NCBI GenBank assembly: GCA_900319855.1
Contig: ONQC01000021.1
Coordinates: forward strand, 1 to 33,868
From: an uncultured Bacteroidales bacterium
GTDB lineage: Bacteria; Bacteroidota; Bacteroidia; Bacteroidales; UBA932
Direction: 5' to 3'
Length of the DNA stretch: 33,868 bases
Shown: piece by piece, positions 23,140-31,597 of the stretch
Layout of the letters: each line of letters begins with the position of its first letter
Numbering within the stretch: the first letter of the stretch is position 1
Position numbers and translations under genes: made by a program
The notes under the pieces: model-generated
What the model was told of the DNA's origin: nothing
Seen by the model: only the letters and a program-made list of their open reading frames with translations
Database searches by the model: none

Positions 23140-24174
23140 TCAGTCAATGTAGAATTCCCGACGATACCGGTATTCAGACCGAAGCTGTTCGAAGGACGAA
23201 GGATTCAGCCGGAACATGAAATCATCCGTATAAATCGGGTAATTATAGGATAAGATAGAAGCAATCTCCCCTTGGGTCATATCCCGGAAGTCCAGTTTAA
23301 CAGCCTCATTCTCAGGGAACTCCGTCGGCGGATAAAACTCATACAGGGGAGCAATGCCGAAATAATGCGCAATGGCCCGGACGGCGGCCGACGTGCCGTT
23401 CTGCTTTCCCTGATAGGAGTAACCGGCAATGTGGGGCGTAGCGATATCGACGGCATCCATCACCCGCGGGTCGACATCCGGCTCATGGTTCCAGGTATCG
23501 ATGATGACCGGGCCCAATTTCGGAATGGCCTTCAGCAGCGCCTCATCATCGACGATCTCGCCCCGGGAAGCATTGATAAAAAAGGCGCCGGGTTTCATCT
23601 TCCGGAAAAAAGCAGTAGATACCATCCCGCGGGTCGTGTCATCCAAAGGGACGTGCATCGTCACGATGTCAGATTGGGCCAGCAACTCGTCCAAAGAGCA
23701 AAAACCAAACGGGCCCTCAGCCTCAGCACGGGGCGGATCGCAGAGCAAAGTCTTGAAACCCAATCTTCTGGCCACGGAATCGACCCATTTACCGACATGG
23801 CCGACCCCGATGATTCCAATGGTTTTCCCGGCCAGTTTGATGGCTTTCCGGGAGGCGACCGCATAAATCGCGCAGATGACATACTCCATCACGCCGCCGG
23901 CATTGCATCCTGCCGCATTCCGCACCAGGATGCCGTGGGCATCACACCAATCCAGATCGATATGATCCGTTCCGATGGTTGCCGATGCGATGATCTTGAC
24001 TTGGGAACCCTCCAGGAGGGCGGCGTCGCAGCGGGTGCGGGTACGGGTAATCAAGGCATCTGCCTCCCGCACATCATCCGGACCGATTTCTCCCCCCTTT
24101 TTATAAATGACTTCGGCATACGGTTCAAAAACGCCTTTGAGAAACGGGATGGCCTGATCCGCAACTATACGCAT
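23140..24174 (-). CDS. pdxB: 4-phosphoerythronate dehydrogenase PdxB
   Basis: 344 aa NAD-dependent D-2-hydroxyacid dehydrogenase that oxidises 4-phospho-D-erythronate in the DXP-dependent pyridoxal phosphate pathway. Early residues MRIVADQAIPFLKGVFEPYA and ITRTRTRCDAALL are typical of PdxB, as opposed to SerA. The Rossmann motif is GIIGVGHVG (about 120-128). The catalytic triad is Arg204 (NASRGEIVDD), Glu231 (WNHEPD) and His248 (TPHIAGYS). The C-terminal extension contains the short PdxB dimerisation region. The ATG at 24174 follows the DUF721 stop by 2 bases, so it is the third gene of the recF operon. Confidence 0.93.
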   Translation of the reverse strand: MRIVADQAIPFLKGVFEPYAEVIYKKGGEIGPDDVREADALITRTRTRCDAALLEGSQVKIIASATIGTDHIDLDWCDAHGILVRNAAGCNAGGVMEYVICAIYAVASRKAIKLAGKTIGIIGVGHVGKWVDSVARRLGFKTLLCDPPRAEAEGPFGFCSLDELLAQSDIVTMHVPLDDTTRGMVSTAFFRKMKPGAFFINASRGEIVDDEALLKAIPKLGPVIIDTWNHEPDVDPRVMDAVDIATPHIAGYSYQGKQNGTSAAVRAIAHYFGIAPLYEFYPPTEFPENEAVKLDFRDMTQGEIASILSYNYPIYTDDFMFRLNPSSFEQLRSEYRYRREFYID

Positions 24175-24176
24175 GA

Positions 24177-24521
24177 TTATTTCAGAATAACAGATTTGAC
24201 ATATCCTTCTGCAGAGCCGGTAAAAAGTTCGTCCTGGGAAAGGGCGGCATTGATGGCCTCGGCGATTTCCTTCCGTTGGAAAGACAACTGGTTCCGCACG
24301 ACAGAAGAAGAAAGGGTGCAATACAAGACCCCTTTGAAAAATGACTTCGACAAGGTATACGGAGCGGCGCCAGTCACGGAATCCCAGGCGGCGAAAACCC
24401 GCTGACGGTTCAGCCCGGAAGACAGTTTCATCTCCTGGACGAAACGATGGATCAGTTCGTCCATGCCGACCGCTTCCTTCCGCGCCAGGCGCGATGCATT
24501 CCTATACTCCTCGTAGGCCAT
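24177..24521 (-). CDS. DUF721 (DciA-like) protein
   Basis: 114 aa. The sequence (FVQEMKLSSGLNRQRVFAAW, DSVTGAAPYTLSKSFFKGVL and SSSVVRNQLSFQRKEI) fits DUF721, a KH-like nucleic-acid-binding fold related to DciA, the loader of replicative helicase in many bacteria. The ATG at 24521 shares its A with the recF stop (TGATG), indicating coupling; a GTG just before it is possible. Placement directly after recF is a common Bacteroidota arrangement and supports a replication or repair role. Confidence 0.85.
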   Translation of the reverse strand: MAYEEYRNASRLARKEAVGMDELIHRFVQEMKLSSGLNRQRVFAAWDSVTGAAPYTLSKSFFKGVLYCTLSSSVVRNQLSFQRKEIAEAINAALSQDELFTGSAEGYVKSVILK

Positions 24522-25615
24522 CACACCCGGGTAAAGTTGCCTCCGACCGTCTCGAAATACGCCCGGTCGTCCGTAATCCGGTCCACAATGCCCTGCATGC
24601 GGACCTTATTGCTGTCCGTAATGAAGATCTGGCCGAAATCCTGGCCGGCCACCAGGGAAAGCAGGTTGGAAATCCTGTCCATGTCCAGCTTATCGAAGAC
24701 GTCGTCCAACAACAGCATCGGCGGGAAACCATAGCCCTTCTTCATCAACTCATATTGCGCGAATTTCAGGGAGACCAGGAAAGACTTCTGCTGTCCCTGG
24801 GACCCGCAGCGACGGATCGGATGACCGTCCATCAGGAATACCAGGTCGTCCCGCTGGATGCCGGAAGTCGTATAGCCGAAAATCCGGTCCTTTTCGCGGT
24901 GGCTGGCAAAGACCTCCTCAAGCGTCCCCTTGTCCAAATCCGAAACATAACGGATGGAAACGGCCTCCCGTCCGCCCGAAAGCATCCGGTAAAAGTCGGC
25001 CACGACCGGGCTGAGATCTTCGCAGAACCGGCGGCGCGCCTGCCAGACCCGTCCGGCGAAACCGGCCATCCGGCCATCGAAAACCGCCAGCAGGTCCGGA
25101 TCCGCCCCTGCATCTTTCAACAAGCGGTTACGCTGGAGAAGAAGCCGGTTATATTGCTGGATATCGGACAAATACGCCCGATCCATCTGGGACAGGACCG
25201 CATTGATGAAACGCCGGCGCTCTTCGCCGGACTCGCTGACCAGGGAGGTATCGGCCGGAGACACCATCACGATCGGAAGTTCGCCAATATGCTCGGAGAC
25301 CCGTGCATAGGGCTTGTCATCGCGTTTGAGCCGCTTTTCGCCGCCCTCGCGGACTTGGATCGTGACCAGCGACTCCGTCCCGTCGATATCGTAGGTGCCG
25401 GCAAGCGCAAACGCGTCGGTGCCGTAACGGAAAGAATACCGGTCCGAGGCGGAGAAAGCACTTTTGGTCATCGACAGGTAATAGATCGCATCCATCAGGT
25501 TGGTTTTCCCTTCCCCGTTGTTTCCGCATATGCAGTTGATATTGGGCGAGAACACGAGTTCCGCCAATGCGATGTTCCGGAAGTCCTGGACGACGATTTT
25601 CTTCAAGATGGCCAT
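24521..25615 (-). CDS. recF: DNA repair ATPase RecF
   Basis: 364 aa SMC-like ATPase that helps load RecA at gaps with RecO and RecR. Walker A is GNNGEGKTN (about 31-39), the signature region is around GSQGQQKSFLVSLKFAQYEL, and Walker B is MLLLDDVFDKLD. It begins MAILKKIVVQDFRNI, the normal RecF N terminus. I chose the ATG at 25615 over the frame's earlier one at 25624, which would fall within the -7 box. It is the first gene of the recF-DUF721-pdxB operon. Confidence 0.95.
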   Translation of the reverse strand: MAILKKIVVQDFRNIALAELVFSPNINCICGNNGEGKTNLMDAIYYLSMTKSAFSASDRYSFRYGTDAFALAGTYDIDGTESLVTIQVREGGEKRLKRDDKPYARVSEHIGELPIVMVSPADTSLVSESGEERRRFINAVLSQMDRAYLSDIQQYNRLLLQRNRLLKDAGADPDLLAVFDGRMAGFAGRVWQARRRFCEDLSPVVADFYRMLSGGREAVSIRYVSDLDKGTLEEVFASHREKDRIFGYTTSGIQRDDLVFLMDGHPIRRCGSQGQQKSFLVSLKFAQYELMKKGYGFPPMLLLDDVFDKLDMDRISNLLSLVAGQDFGQIFITDSNKVRMQGIVDRITDDRAYFETVGGNFTRV

Positions 25616-25621
25616 ATAGTG

Positions 25622-25629
25622 CAAATTTA
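25622..25629 (-). promoter_or_regulatory. -7 box close to the recF start
   Basis: The minus strand reads TAAATTTG, a match to TAnnTTTG, ending only 7 bases before the recF ATG. If used, the transcript would be nearly leaderless. Confidence 0.4.
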
Positions 25630-25690
25630 TAAAAAAAAGCGATTCGATGGCAAAAAACCATCCGCGATTGCGAGTTTCTATATTTTTTGC

Positions 25691-25698
25691 TAAATTTG
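25691..25698 (+). promoter_or_regulatory. -7 box for the TPR-yebC operon
   Basis: TAAATTTG matches TAnnTTTG, with TTG at 25668-25670 as a -33 element. The leader to the ATG at 25753 is about 48 bases. Confidence 0.55.
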
Positions 25699-25752
25699 CA
25701 AGCTATTCCGCATAGCGGACCTAAATGATAAAAATATAAACAGTATAACATT

Positions 25753-26436
25753 ATGGCAAAAAAAGTTCTTACGGAGCAGGAAAAGCTCCAGCAGGAAAAA
25801 GTAGAAGAGAGAGTGTCGGCTGTCGACCAGTTCTTCAAAGAAAACGGTAAATATATCTGGGGATGCGTCATCGCCCTGCTCGTTATCTGGGCCGCCATCC
25901 TGTGCTACCAGCGTTTCTATCTCCAGCCGAAGCGGGCGGAAGCCGCCGCGCAGATGTTCCCGGCTGAAAACAATTTCTCCGCCGGTAACTATGACCTCGC
26001 CCTCAACGGTGACGGCAACGTGCTCGGATTCGCCCAGGTCATCGAAGATTACGGCAAAAAGGCCGGTGCGTCCGCTTACCTGTATGCCGGTATCTGCGAA
26101 CTCCAGCTCGGCAACTACGAGAACGCCCTCAACTATCTGAAGAAATACAACGGCAAGGATGAGATCCTCGGTGCCCGTGCCCTCGGCTGCCAGGGAGATG
26201 CCCTGGTCGGTCTGGAGAGACTGGGTGAAGCCGTCGCCTGCTACGACAAGGCGGCTGCCAAGGCCGATAACATCTTCGCTGCAAGCTATCTCCTGAAAGC
26301 CGGCGTGGCCTGCGAGGAGATGGGTAACGCCCCCAAGGCCCTTACCTATTACAAGAAGATCAAGGACCAGTATCCGCAGTCCATGGAAGGCTACGATATT
26401 GACAAGTACATTTCCCGGATCGAAAACGCACAGTAA
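25753..26436 (+). CDS. TPR-repeat membrane protein (YfgM-like)
   Basis: 227 aa protein with a cytoplasmic N terminus, one membrane segment (about 35-57, WGCVIALLVIWAAILCYQRF) and a C-terminal domain of tetratricopeptide repeats (AGICELQLGNYENALNYLKK, LVGLERLGEAVACYDKA and CEEMGNAPKALTYYKKI). This layout matches YfgM-like ancillary proteins, which associate with secretion or chaperone complexes, but that function is by analogy only. It is followed by yebC after three bases and probably co-transcribed. Confidence 0.8.
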   Translation: MAKKVLTEQEKLQQEKVEERVSAVDQFFKENGKYIWGCVIALLVIWAAILCYQRFYLQPKRAEAAAQMFPAENNFSAGNYDLALNGDGNVLGFAQVIEDYGKKAGASAYLYAGICELQLGNYENALNYLKKYNGKDEILGARALGCQGDALVGLERLGEAVACYDKAAAKADNIFAASYLLKAGVACEEMGNAPKALTYYKKIKDQYPQSMEGYDIDKYISRIENAQ

Positions 26437-26439
26437 ACC

Positions 26440-27201
26440 ATGGGAAGAGCATTTGAATTCCGCAAGGAAAGGAAACTGAAGCGCTGGGGTCACATGGCCC
26501 GCGTCTTCACCAAACTCGGAAAGGAAATCACCATCGCCGTCAAGCAGGGCGGTCCGGATGTCGTCGGCAACCCGCGTCTGCGCGCCCTCATCGCTGAGGC
26601 CCGCAGCGAGTCCATGCCGAAGGAAAACATCGAGCGCGCCATCAAGAAGGCAACGGAAAAGAACGCCGGTGACTTCAAGGAAGTCGTGTTCGAAGGCTAC
26701 GGCCCTCATGGAATCGCCTACCTCGTAGAAACCGCCACCGATAACAACACCCGCACCGTGGCCAACGTCCGCAGCTATTTCACCAAGTGCGGCGGCAGCC
26801 TCGGCACCAGCGGCAGCGTGGCCTTCATGTTCGACCACAAGTGCGTCTTCCGCATCAAGGAGGACCCGGCCAAGCCGATCGATATCGAAGAACTCGAGCT
26901 CGAGCTCATCGACTTCGGTGCCGACGAGGTCTTCAAGCAGGAAGTCGAGGATGCCGACGAGAACGTGACCGTCGAAATCTGCATCTATGGCGATTACACC
27001 GCCTACGGCGCCATCCAGAAATACATCGAAGAGAACGGGTATGAACTGATCTCCGGTGGTTTCGAGCGCATTCCGAACGTGGACCTGAAAGAGGTCACGC
27101 CGGAGCAGCGTTCCACCCTCGAAAAGCTCACCAACCTCCTCGAGGACGACGAAGATGTCACCAACGTGTACACCACGATGAAACCGTCCGAAGAGGAATA
27201 A
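26440..27201 (+). CDS. YebC/PmpR/TACO1-family protein
   Basis: 253 aa. The start MGRAFEFRKERKLKRWGHMA and the following FTKLGKEITIAVKQGG, PKENIERAIKKATEK and YEGYGPHG-like FEGYGPHGIAYLVE are the standard signatures of the YebC family. Members act as DNA-binding regulators or, as shown for relatives, as translation factors that relieve ribosome stalling at difficult sequences. Length is full and no defects are seen. It is the second gene after the TPR protein and ends at a strong terminator. Confidence 0.95.
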   Translation: MGRAFEFRKERKLKRWGHMARVFTKLGKEITIAVKQGGPDVVGNPRLRALIAEARSESMPKENIERAIKKATEKNAGDFKEVVFEGYGPHGIAYLVETATDNNTRTVANVRSYFTKCGGSLGTSGSVAFMFDHKCVFRIKEDPAKPIDIEELELELIDFGADEVFKQEVEDADENVTVEICIYGDYTAYGAIQKYIEENGYELISGGFERIPNVDLKEVTPEQRSTLEKLTNLLEDDEDVTNVYTTMKPSEEE

Positions 27202-27221
27202 GTATCCGAACGGAGAATCTA

Positions 27222-27251
27222 AGCCGGATCTCATGGGATCCGGCTTTTTTT
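27222..27251 (+). terminator. Intrinsic terminator of the TPR-yebC operon
   Basis: AGCCGGATC (27222-27230) pairs perfectly with GATCCGGCT (27237-27245) around a 6-base loop, followed by a run of T residues. It lies 20 bases after the yebC stop. Confidence 0.88.
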
Positions 27252-27263
27252 GTGGCCTTGCGC

Positions 27264-27294
27264 TTGCGAATCCTTGTATTAATCAGTATCTTTG
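27264..27294 (+). promoter_or_regulatory. Promoter of the decarboxylase operon
   Basis: TTG at 27264-27266 and TATCTTTG at 27287-27294 are separated by 20 bases, near the Bacteroidota consensus. The leader to the ATG at 27333 is about 33 bases. Confidence 0.6.
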
Positions 27295-27332
27295 CATGAT
27301 TTGGAAAATCAGATATCTAATAAAACGTTCAT

Positions 27333-28895
27333 ATGTCCATACAACAGGAAAATATCCAGAAACTGGTGGAGCGCCGGGCCAAGGCCAAACTTGGCGGCGG
27401 TGAAAAACGCATCGAGGCGCAGCACCAGAAAGGCAAGTACACGGCCCGCGAACGCATTGCCATGCTTCTCGATGAAGGCAGCTTTGAAGAATTCGACATG
27501 TTCGTCCAGCATCGCTGTACGAACTTCGGCATGGACAAGCAGCACTTCGACGGCGACGGCGTCGTCACCGGCTGCGGCACCATCGGCGGCAGGCTCGTGT
27601 ATGTCTTCGCCCAGGATTTCACCGTCAACGGCGGTTCCCTTTCCAAAACCATGTCCGAGAAGATTTGCAAGGTCATGGATATGGCCCTTCGGAACGGAGC
27701 CCCCTGCATCGGCTTGAATGACTCCGGCGGCGCGCGCATCCAGGAAGGCATCGATGCCCTGGCGGGCTTCGGTGAGATTTTCGAGCGCAACATCCTCTCT
27801 TCCGGTGTCGTTCCGCAGATCAGCGGTATCTTCGGTCCCTGTGCCGGCGGAGCGGTCTACTCCCCTGCCCTGACCGACTTCACCCTCATGGTCAAGAACA
27901 CCTCCTACATGTTCCTGACGGGTCCTGCCGTGGTCAAGAGCGTGACCGGAGAAGAAGTGGACCAGGAACAGCTCGGCGGCGCCAGCGTCCATGCCACCAA
28001 GAGCGGCGTAGCGCATTTCGCGGCTGAGAATGAGGAAGAAGGCATCGCCACCATCAAGGAGCTGCTGTCCTACATTCCGCAGAACAACATGGAAGAAGCC
28101 CCTCTCGTGCCGACTTCCGATCCATATAACCGGGTCGATGACGAACTCAACGAGATCGTCCCGGACAATCCGAACAAGGCCTACGACATGTACCGCGTCA
28201 TCCGCGGCATCGTGGACGACGGCAAGTTCTTCGAGATCCACAAGGAATACGCCAAGAACATCATCGTCGGCTTCGCACACATGAACGGCCGCAGTGTCGG
28301 CATCGTCGCCAACCAGCCGAACATGCTCGCCGGCGTGCTGGACATCAACGCATCCCGCAAGGGCGCGCGTTTCGTCCGCTTCTGCGACGCCTTCAATATT
28401 CCGATCGTCACCCTCGTCGACGTGCCGGGCTTCCTCCCGGGCACCCAGCAGGAATACGGTGCCATCATCACCAACGGCGCCAAACTCCTGTATGCCTATG
28501 GCGAGGCCACCGTTCCGAAGGTCACCGTCACCCTGCGCAAATCCTACGGCGGCGCCCACATCGTCATGAGCTGCAAGCAGCTCCGCGGCGACATCAACTA
28601 CGCCTGGCCTTCCGCACAGATCGCGGTAATGGGCGCTGACGGTGCCGTCAACATCCTGTATGCCAAAGATCTCAAGGCCACGGAGAATCCGGAGGAGAAA
28701 GCCGCGATCCGCGCAGCCAAGAAGGAGGAATACGAAGAGTTGTTCAACAACCCGTACCGGGCGGCCGAGAAGGGCTATATCGATGATGTCATCGAGCCGC
28801 GCAATACGCGTTTCCGCGTGATCCGCGCCCTGGAGCAGCTTTCTGCCAAGAAGCAGGACATCCCGGCCAAGAAGCATGACAACCTCCCTCTCTAA
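27333..28895 (+). CDS. mmdA: Acyl-CoA carboxyltransferase subunit, probably methylmalonyl-CoA decarboxylase alpha
   Basis: 520 aa crotonase-fold carboxyltransferase of the propionyl-CoA carboxylase beta / MmdA group. Signatures include [55 protein letters not shown] and [17 protein letters not shown]. It transfers the carboxyl group between the acyl-CoA and biotin on the carrier subunit. The next three genes encode an OadG-type subunit, a biotin carrier and a Na+-pump beta subunit. No biotin carboxylase is present, so the operon should decarboxylate, most likely methylmalonyl-CoA to propionyl-CoA, while exporting Na+. This suits propionate-forming Bacteroidales. A glutaconyl- or malonyl-CoA substrate is a less likely alternative. 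Confidence 0.9.
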   Translation: MSIQQENIQKLVERRAKAKLGGGEKRIEAQHQKGKYTARERIAMLLDEGSFEEFDMFVQHRCTNFGMDKQHFDGDGVVTGCGTIGGRLVYVFAQDFTVNGGSLSKTMSEKICKVMDMALRNGAPCIGLNDSGGARIQEGIDALAGFGEIFERNILSSGVVPQISGIFGPCAGGAVYSPALTDFTLMVKNTSYMFLTGPAVVKSVTGEEVDQEQLGGASVHATKSGVAHFAAENEEEGIATIKELLSYIPQNNMEEAPLVPTSDPYNRVDDELNEIVPDNPNKAYDMYRVIRGIVDDGKFFEIHKEYAKNIIVGFAHMNGRSVGIVANQPNMLAGVLDINASRKGARFVRFCDAFNIPIVTLVDVPGFLPGTQQEYGAIITNGAKLLYAYGEATVPKVTVTLRKSYGGAHIVMSCKQLRGDINYAWPSAQIAVMGADGAVNILYAKDLKATENPEEKAAIRAAKKEEYEELFNNPYRAAEKGYIDDVIEPRNTRFRVIRALEQLSAKKQDIPAKKHDNLPL

Positions 28896-28907
28896 CATTC
28901 CGCCAGC

Positions 28908-29837
28908 ATGAGAGTCAAGAGAATATTTACAACCCTGGCGGTCCTGCTCGCCTGCACGGCGGCGCATGCCCAGAACGTCATCGACCTCATTATTTCCGAG
29001 GTCCTGGCGGAACCGGACAGCACCGGCATCGTCGATGATTTCGGCGGACGCAGCGGCTGGATCGAGATCTTCAATAAATCCCAGGGAACGGTCAATCTGG
29101 GAGGCTGCTACCTCACGGACGACCGCAACAATCTTCGCAAAAGCCTGATACCCAAGACCGATTCCCGCGCTCAGCTGGGACCGCGCCAGGTCATGCTGTT
29201 CTATGCGACCGGCAACGGCGACATGGGTACTTTCTACACCAATTTCCAGATCCGTCCGGGCAGCACCATCTATCTGGTCAGCAACGACGGACGCACCATC
29301 GTGGATTCCATCGCCGTACCGGCGAACCTGCCGAAGGGAATGTCGGTCAGCAAGTTCGCCCACGACAACAAGCAGATGGTATTCGAGACGGCTGCCGAGC
29401 CGACTGATCCCAGCCCGCGGGTGCTCAACGGCAGCCAGAACGTCGAATCGAACGCCCAGAAGATGGCCCGTACCGATCCGCACGGCTTCATCCTGACCGT
29501 GGTCGCCGTAAGCGTCGTCTTTTCCGCCCTGGCCATTCTGTGGTTCTTCTTCTGGCTGCTCTTCGAGCGTCCGGCGAAGAAGAAAGCACAGCCGAAGAAA
29601 GCTCCGGTTGCAAAACTGGCAGCAGGCAAAGCCCCGGATGCGGAAGTGGCGGCCGCCATTGCCATGGCTTTCGACATGGAACAGGGCGGCGACACCTATG
29701 CAGCCATCGCCATGGCCCTGCACCTCTACCTGAGCGAAGCCGTCCATGACAACGAAAGCTTCGTGATCACAATCCAGCCCGCCAAGGCCTCCGGGTGGAA
29801 CAACAAGGCCCAGACATTCAGGAAATTACCCAGATAA
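28908..29837 (+). CDS. Lamin-tail domain fused to OadG-type decarboxylase subunit
   Basis: 309 aa. Residues 1-22 are a signal peptide (ending AAHAQ). Residues about 24-170 resemble a lamin-tail beta-sandwich (LIISEVLAEPDSTG, SGWIEIFNKSQGTVNLGG, CYLTDDRNNLRKSLIP and PKGMSVSKFAHDNKQMVFET). A single membrane segment follows (about 193-219, GFILTVVAVSVVFSALAILW), then a Lys/Ala-rich stretch and a C-terminal tail like OadG/MmdD (EVAAAIAMAFDM, NNKAQTFRKLPR). OadG-type subunits anchor and assemble the decarboxylase on the membrane. The predicted topology puts the lamin-tail domain in the periplasm, where its role is unknown. It sits 12 bp after mmdA and 12 bp before the biotin carrier. Confidence 0.8.
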   Translation: MRVKRIFTTLAVLLACTAAHAQNVIDLIISEVLAEPDSTGIVDDFGGRSGWIEIFNKSQGTVNLGGCYLTDDRNNLRKSLIPKTDSRAQLGPRQVMLFYATGNGDMGTFYTNFQIRPGSTIYLVSNDGRTIVDSIAVPANLPKGMSVSKFAHDNKQMVFETAAEPTDPSPRVLNGSQNVESNAQKMARTDPHGFILTVVAVSVVFSALAILWFFFWLLFERPAKKKAQPKKAPVAKLAAGKAPDAEVAAAIAMAFDMEQGGDTYAAIAMALHLYLSEAVHDNESFVITIQPAKASGWNNKAQTFRKLPR

Positions 29838-29849
29838 AACATTCAGCTA

Positions 29850-30284
29850 ATGAAAACCTATAAGTTCAAGATCAATGGCAAGGAGTACGAAGTTGCCATC
29901 AACAATGTCGAAGGAAAGAATGCGTCCGTGACCGTCAATGGCGCCGAGTATCAGGTCGAGCTTGAGAACGCTCCCGCTGCCGCTCCCGTCGCAGCCCCTG
30001 TGGCCGCTGCTCCTGCAGCCACCGCCGCTCCGGCTCCGGCTGCCGCTCCCGCTGCAAAACCGGCCGGTGCCGGCAAGGTCGTGGCCTCCCCGCTTCCGGG
30101 TGTCATCATCGAAGTCTCCGTCAAGGAAGGCCAGGCCGTCAAGGCCGGACAGAAGGTGGCCGTCATCGAGGCCATGAAGATGGAGAATGAGATCGCCGCC
30201 GAGTGCGACGGTACCATTACCGCCATCCATGTCGCCAAGGGCGACTCGGTCCTCGAAGGTGCTGACATCGTAACCATCGCCTAA
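29850..30284 (+). CDS. Biotin carboxyl carrier subunit of the decarboxylase
   Basis: 144 aa. The N-terminal part (1-40) is a small conserved region, followed by an Ala/Pro linker (about 41-73) and a biotinyl domain (about 76-144). The biotinylation site is EAMKMENE with Lys110. The carrier shuttles the carboxyl group from the carboxyltransferase to the membrane beta subunit. It is third in the operon and starts 12 bp after the OadG-type gene. This matches MmdC-type proteins. Confidence 0.93.
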   Translation: MKTYKFKINGKEYEVAINNVEGKNASVTVNGAEYQVELENAPAAAPVAAPVAAAPAATAAPAPAAAPAAKPAGAGKVVASPLPGVIIEVSVKEGQAVKAGQKVAVIEAMKMENEIAAECDGTITAIHVAKGDSVLEGADIVTIA

Positions 30285-30289
30285 TTCCC

Positions 30290-31432
30290 ATGGATCAGAT
30301 CATCAGCAGTCTGCAACAGTTCTGGCAGTACACGGGCTTTGCCAACGTGGCCTGGCAGAACCTTGCCATGATCGCCATCGGCATTGCCTTCATCACCGTC
30401 GCCATCATCAAGGAATGGGAGCCGCTGCTCCTGATCCCGATCGGCTTCGGTATGATCATCGGCAATATCCCGATGTTCCCGGGTCTCAATATCGGCATTT
30501 ACGAGAACGGATCCGTCCTGAACACCTTGTATCAGGGTGTCAAGATGGGCTGGTATCCCCCGCTGATTTTCCTGGGCATCGGTGCGATGACGGACTTCTC
30601 CGCCCTGATCTCGCAGCCCCGGCTGATCCTGATCGGTGCGGCTGCCCAGATGGGTATCTTCGGAGCCTATCTGCTGGCCATGGCGTTCGGTTTCGCCCCG
30701 AACGAGGCCGGTGCCATCGGCATCATCGGTGGTGCGGACGGCCCGACCGCCATCTTCCTGAGCTCCAAACTGGCTCCGGACCTGATGGGCGCCATCGCCG
30801 TTTCCGCCTACTCCTACATGGCCCTCGTCCCGGTCATCCAGCGCCCGATCATGCTGGCGCTTACGACCAAGAAGGAGCGGCTCATCCGTATGCCGAACCC
30901 GCGTGCCGTCAGCCAGAAAGAGAAGATCATCTTCCCGGTCATCGGCTTCCTCATCACGGCGTTCATCGTCCCGTCCGGCCTTCCGCTGCTGGGCATGCTC
31001 TTCTTCGGTAACCTGCTGAAAGAGAGCGGTGTGACCCGCCGTCTGGCAGAGACCGCCCGCGGCCCGCTCGTGGATGTCGTCACCACCCTGATCGGCCTTA
31101 CCGTCGGTGCCTCCACGCAGGCGGACAAGTTCCTGACCGGCAAGTCCCTGCTGATCTTCGGCCTGGGTCTGCTGTCCTTCGTGATCGCCACCACGACCGG
31201 CGTGCTTTTCGTCAAACTCTTCAACCTTTTCCTCAAGGAAGGCCGCAAGATCAATCCGCTGATCGGCAACGCCGGCGTTTCCGCCGTTCCGGACAGCGCG
31301 CGCGTCTCCGAAGTCGTAGGTCGCGAATTCGACAAGAACAACCACCTGCTCATGCACGCCATGGGTCCGAATGTGGCCGGCGTCATCGGCTCCGCCGTTG
31401 CGGCAGGTATCCTGCTGAGCTTCTTGGGATAA
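30290..31432 (+). CDS. Na+-translocating decarboxylase beta subunit (OadB/MmdB)
   Basis: 380 aa multi-spanning membrane protein, the Na+ pump of the complex. It decarboxylates carboxybiotin and couples this to Na+ export. The family hallmark IGGADGPTAIFLSSKLAPDL contains the essential Asp-Gly-Pro-Thr, and the C terminus has GPNVAGVIGSAVAAGILLSF. PLLLIPIGFGMIIGNIP near the N terminus is also conserved. It starts 5 bp after the biotin carrier as last gene of the operon and is followed by a long hairpin. The assignment to methylmalonyl-CoA versus oxaloacetate rests on the carboxyltransferase gene. Confidence 0.94.
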   Translation: MDQIISSLQQFWQYTGFANVAWQNLAMIAIGIAFITVAIIKEWEPLLLIPIGFGMIIGNIPMFPGLNIGIYENGSVLNTLYQGVKMGWYPPLIFLGIGAMTDFSALISQPRLILIGAAAQMGIFGAYLLAMAFGFAPNEAGAIGIIGGADGPTAIFLSSKLAPDLMGAIAVSAYSYMALVPVIQRPIMLALTTKKERLIRMPNPRAVSQKEKIIFPVIGFLITAFIVPSGLPLLGMLFFGNLLKESGVTRRLAETARGPLVDVVTTLIGLTVGASTQADKFLTGKSLLIFGLGLLSFVIATTTGVLFVKLFNLFLKEGRKINPLIGNAGVSAVPDSARVSEVVGREFDKNNHLLMHAMGPNVAGVIGSAVAAGILLSFLG

Positions 31433-31437
31433 GGAAA

Positions 31438-31484
31438 AAACCTCCAGGAAAAACGCAAAAAATTACGATTTTTCTTGGAGGTTT
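31438..31484 (+). terminator. Long hairpin ending the decarboxylase operon
   Basis: AAACCTCCAGGAAAAA (31438-31453) pairs with TTTTTCTTGGAGGTTT (31469-31484) over 16 bp with one G-T pair. It starts 5 bases after the stop codon. No T-run follows beyond the arm itself, so termination occurs within the A/T-rich end or the hairpin acts mainly in mRNA protection. Confidence 0.65.
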
Positions 31485-31505
31485 CCCAAAAACGCCCTAT
31501 ATTTG
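31475..31505 (+). promoter_or_regulatory. Promoter of the tRNA-Ala gene
   Basis: TTGG at 31475-31478 and TATATTTG at 31498-31505 are 19 bases apart, close to the consensus. The tRNA starts 18 bases later. The -33 element lies within the upstream terminator's right arm. Confidence 0.6.
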
Positions 31506-31523
31506 CAGTCCAATCAGAAAGAT

Positions 31524-31596
31524 GGGGTATTAGCTCAGTTGGTAGAGCGTTTGAATGGCATTCAAAAGGTCAGGAGTTCGATTCTCCTATGCTCCA
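31524..31596 (+). tRNA. tRNA-Ala (anticodon GGC)
   Basis: A 73-base cloverleaf. The acceptor arms are GGGGTAT and ATGCTCC with G-T pairs. The D arm contains AGCTCAGTTGGTAGAGC, the anticodon arm TTTGA-ATGGCAT-TCAAA puts GGC in the loop, and the T arm is AGGAG-TTCGATT-CTCCT. The discriminator is A; the 3' CCA is not encoded. It reads GCC and GCU alanine codons. It has its own promoter and terminator. Confidence 0.95.
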
Positions 31597-31597
31597 C

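Noticed and set aside
23017-23253. A 78-codon plus-strand open frame at the end of pdxB
   Set aside because: Half of it is antisense to pdxB, the rest covers terminator hairpins, and no motif or promoter supports it.
25690-27234. A 514-codon minus-strand open frame
   Set aside because: It is antisense to the TPR and yebC genes; its sequence is low in identifiable motifs.
27309-29747. An 812-codon open frame on the minus strand
   Set aside because: It is antisense to mmdA and the lamin-tail/OadG gene, which have clear family motifs and operon spacing.
29970-30062. Low-complexity GCT/CCC-rich stretch
   Set aside because: It encodes the Ala/Pro linker normal for biotin carrier subunits.
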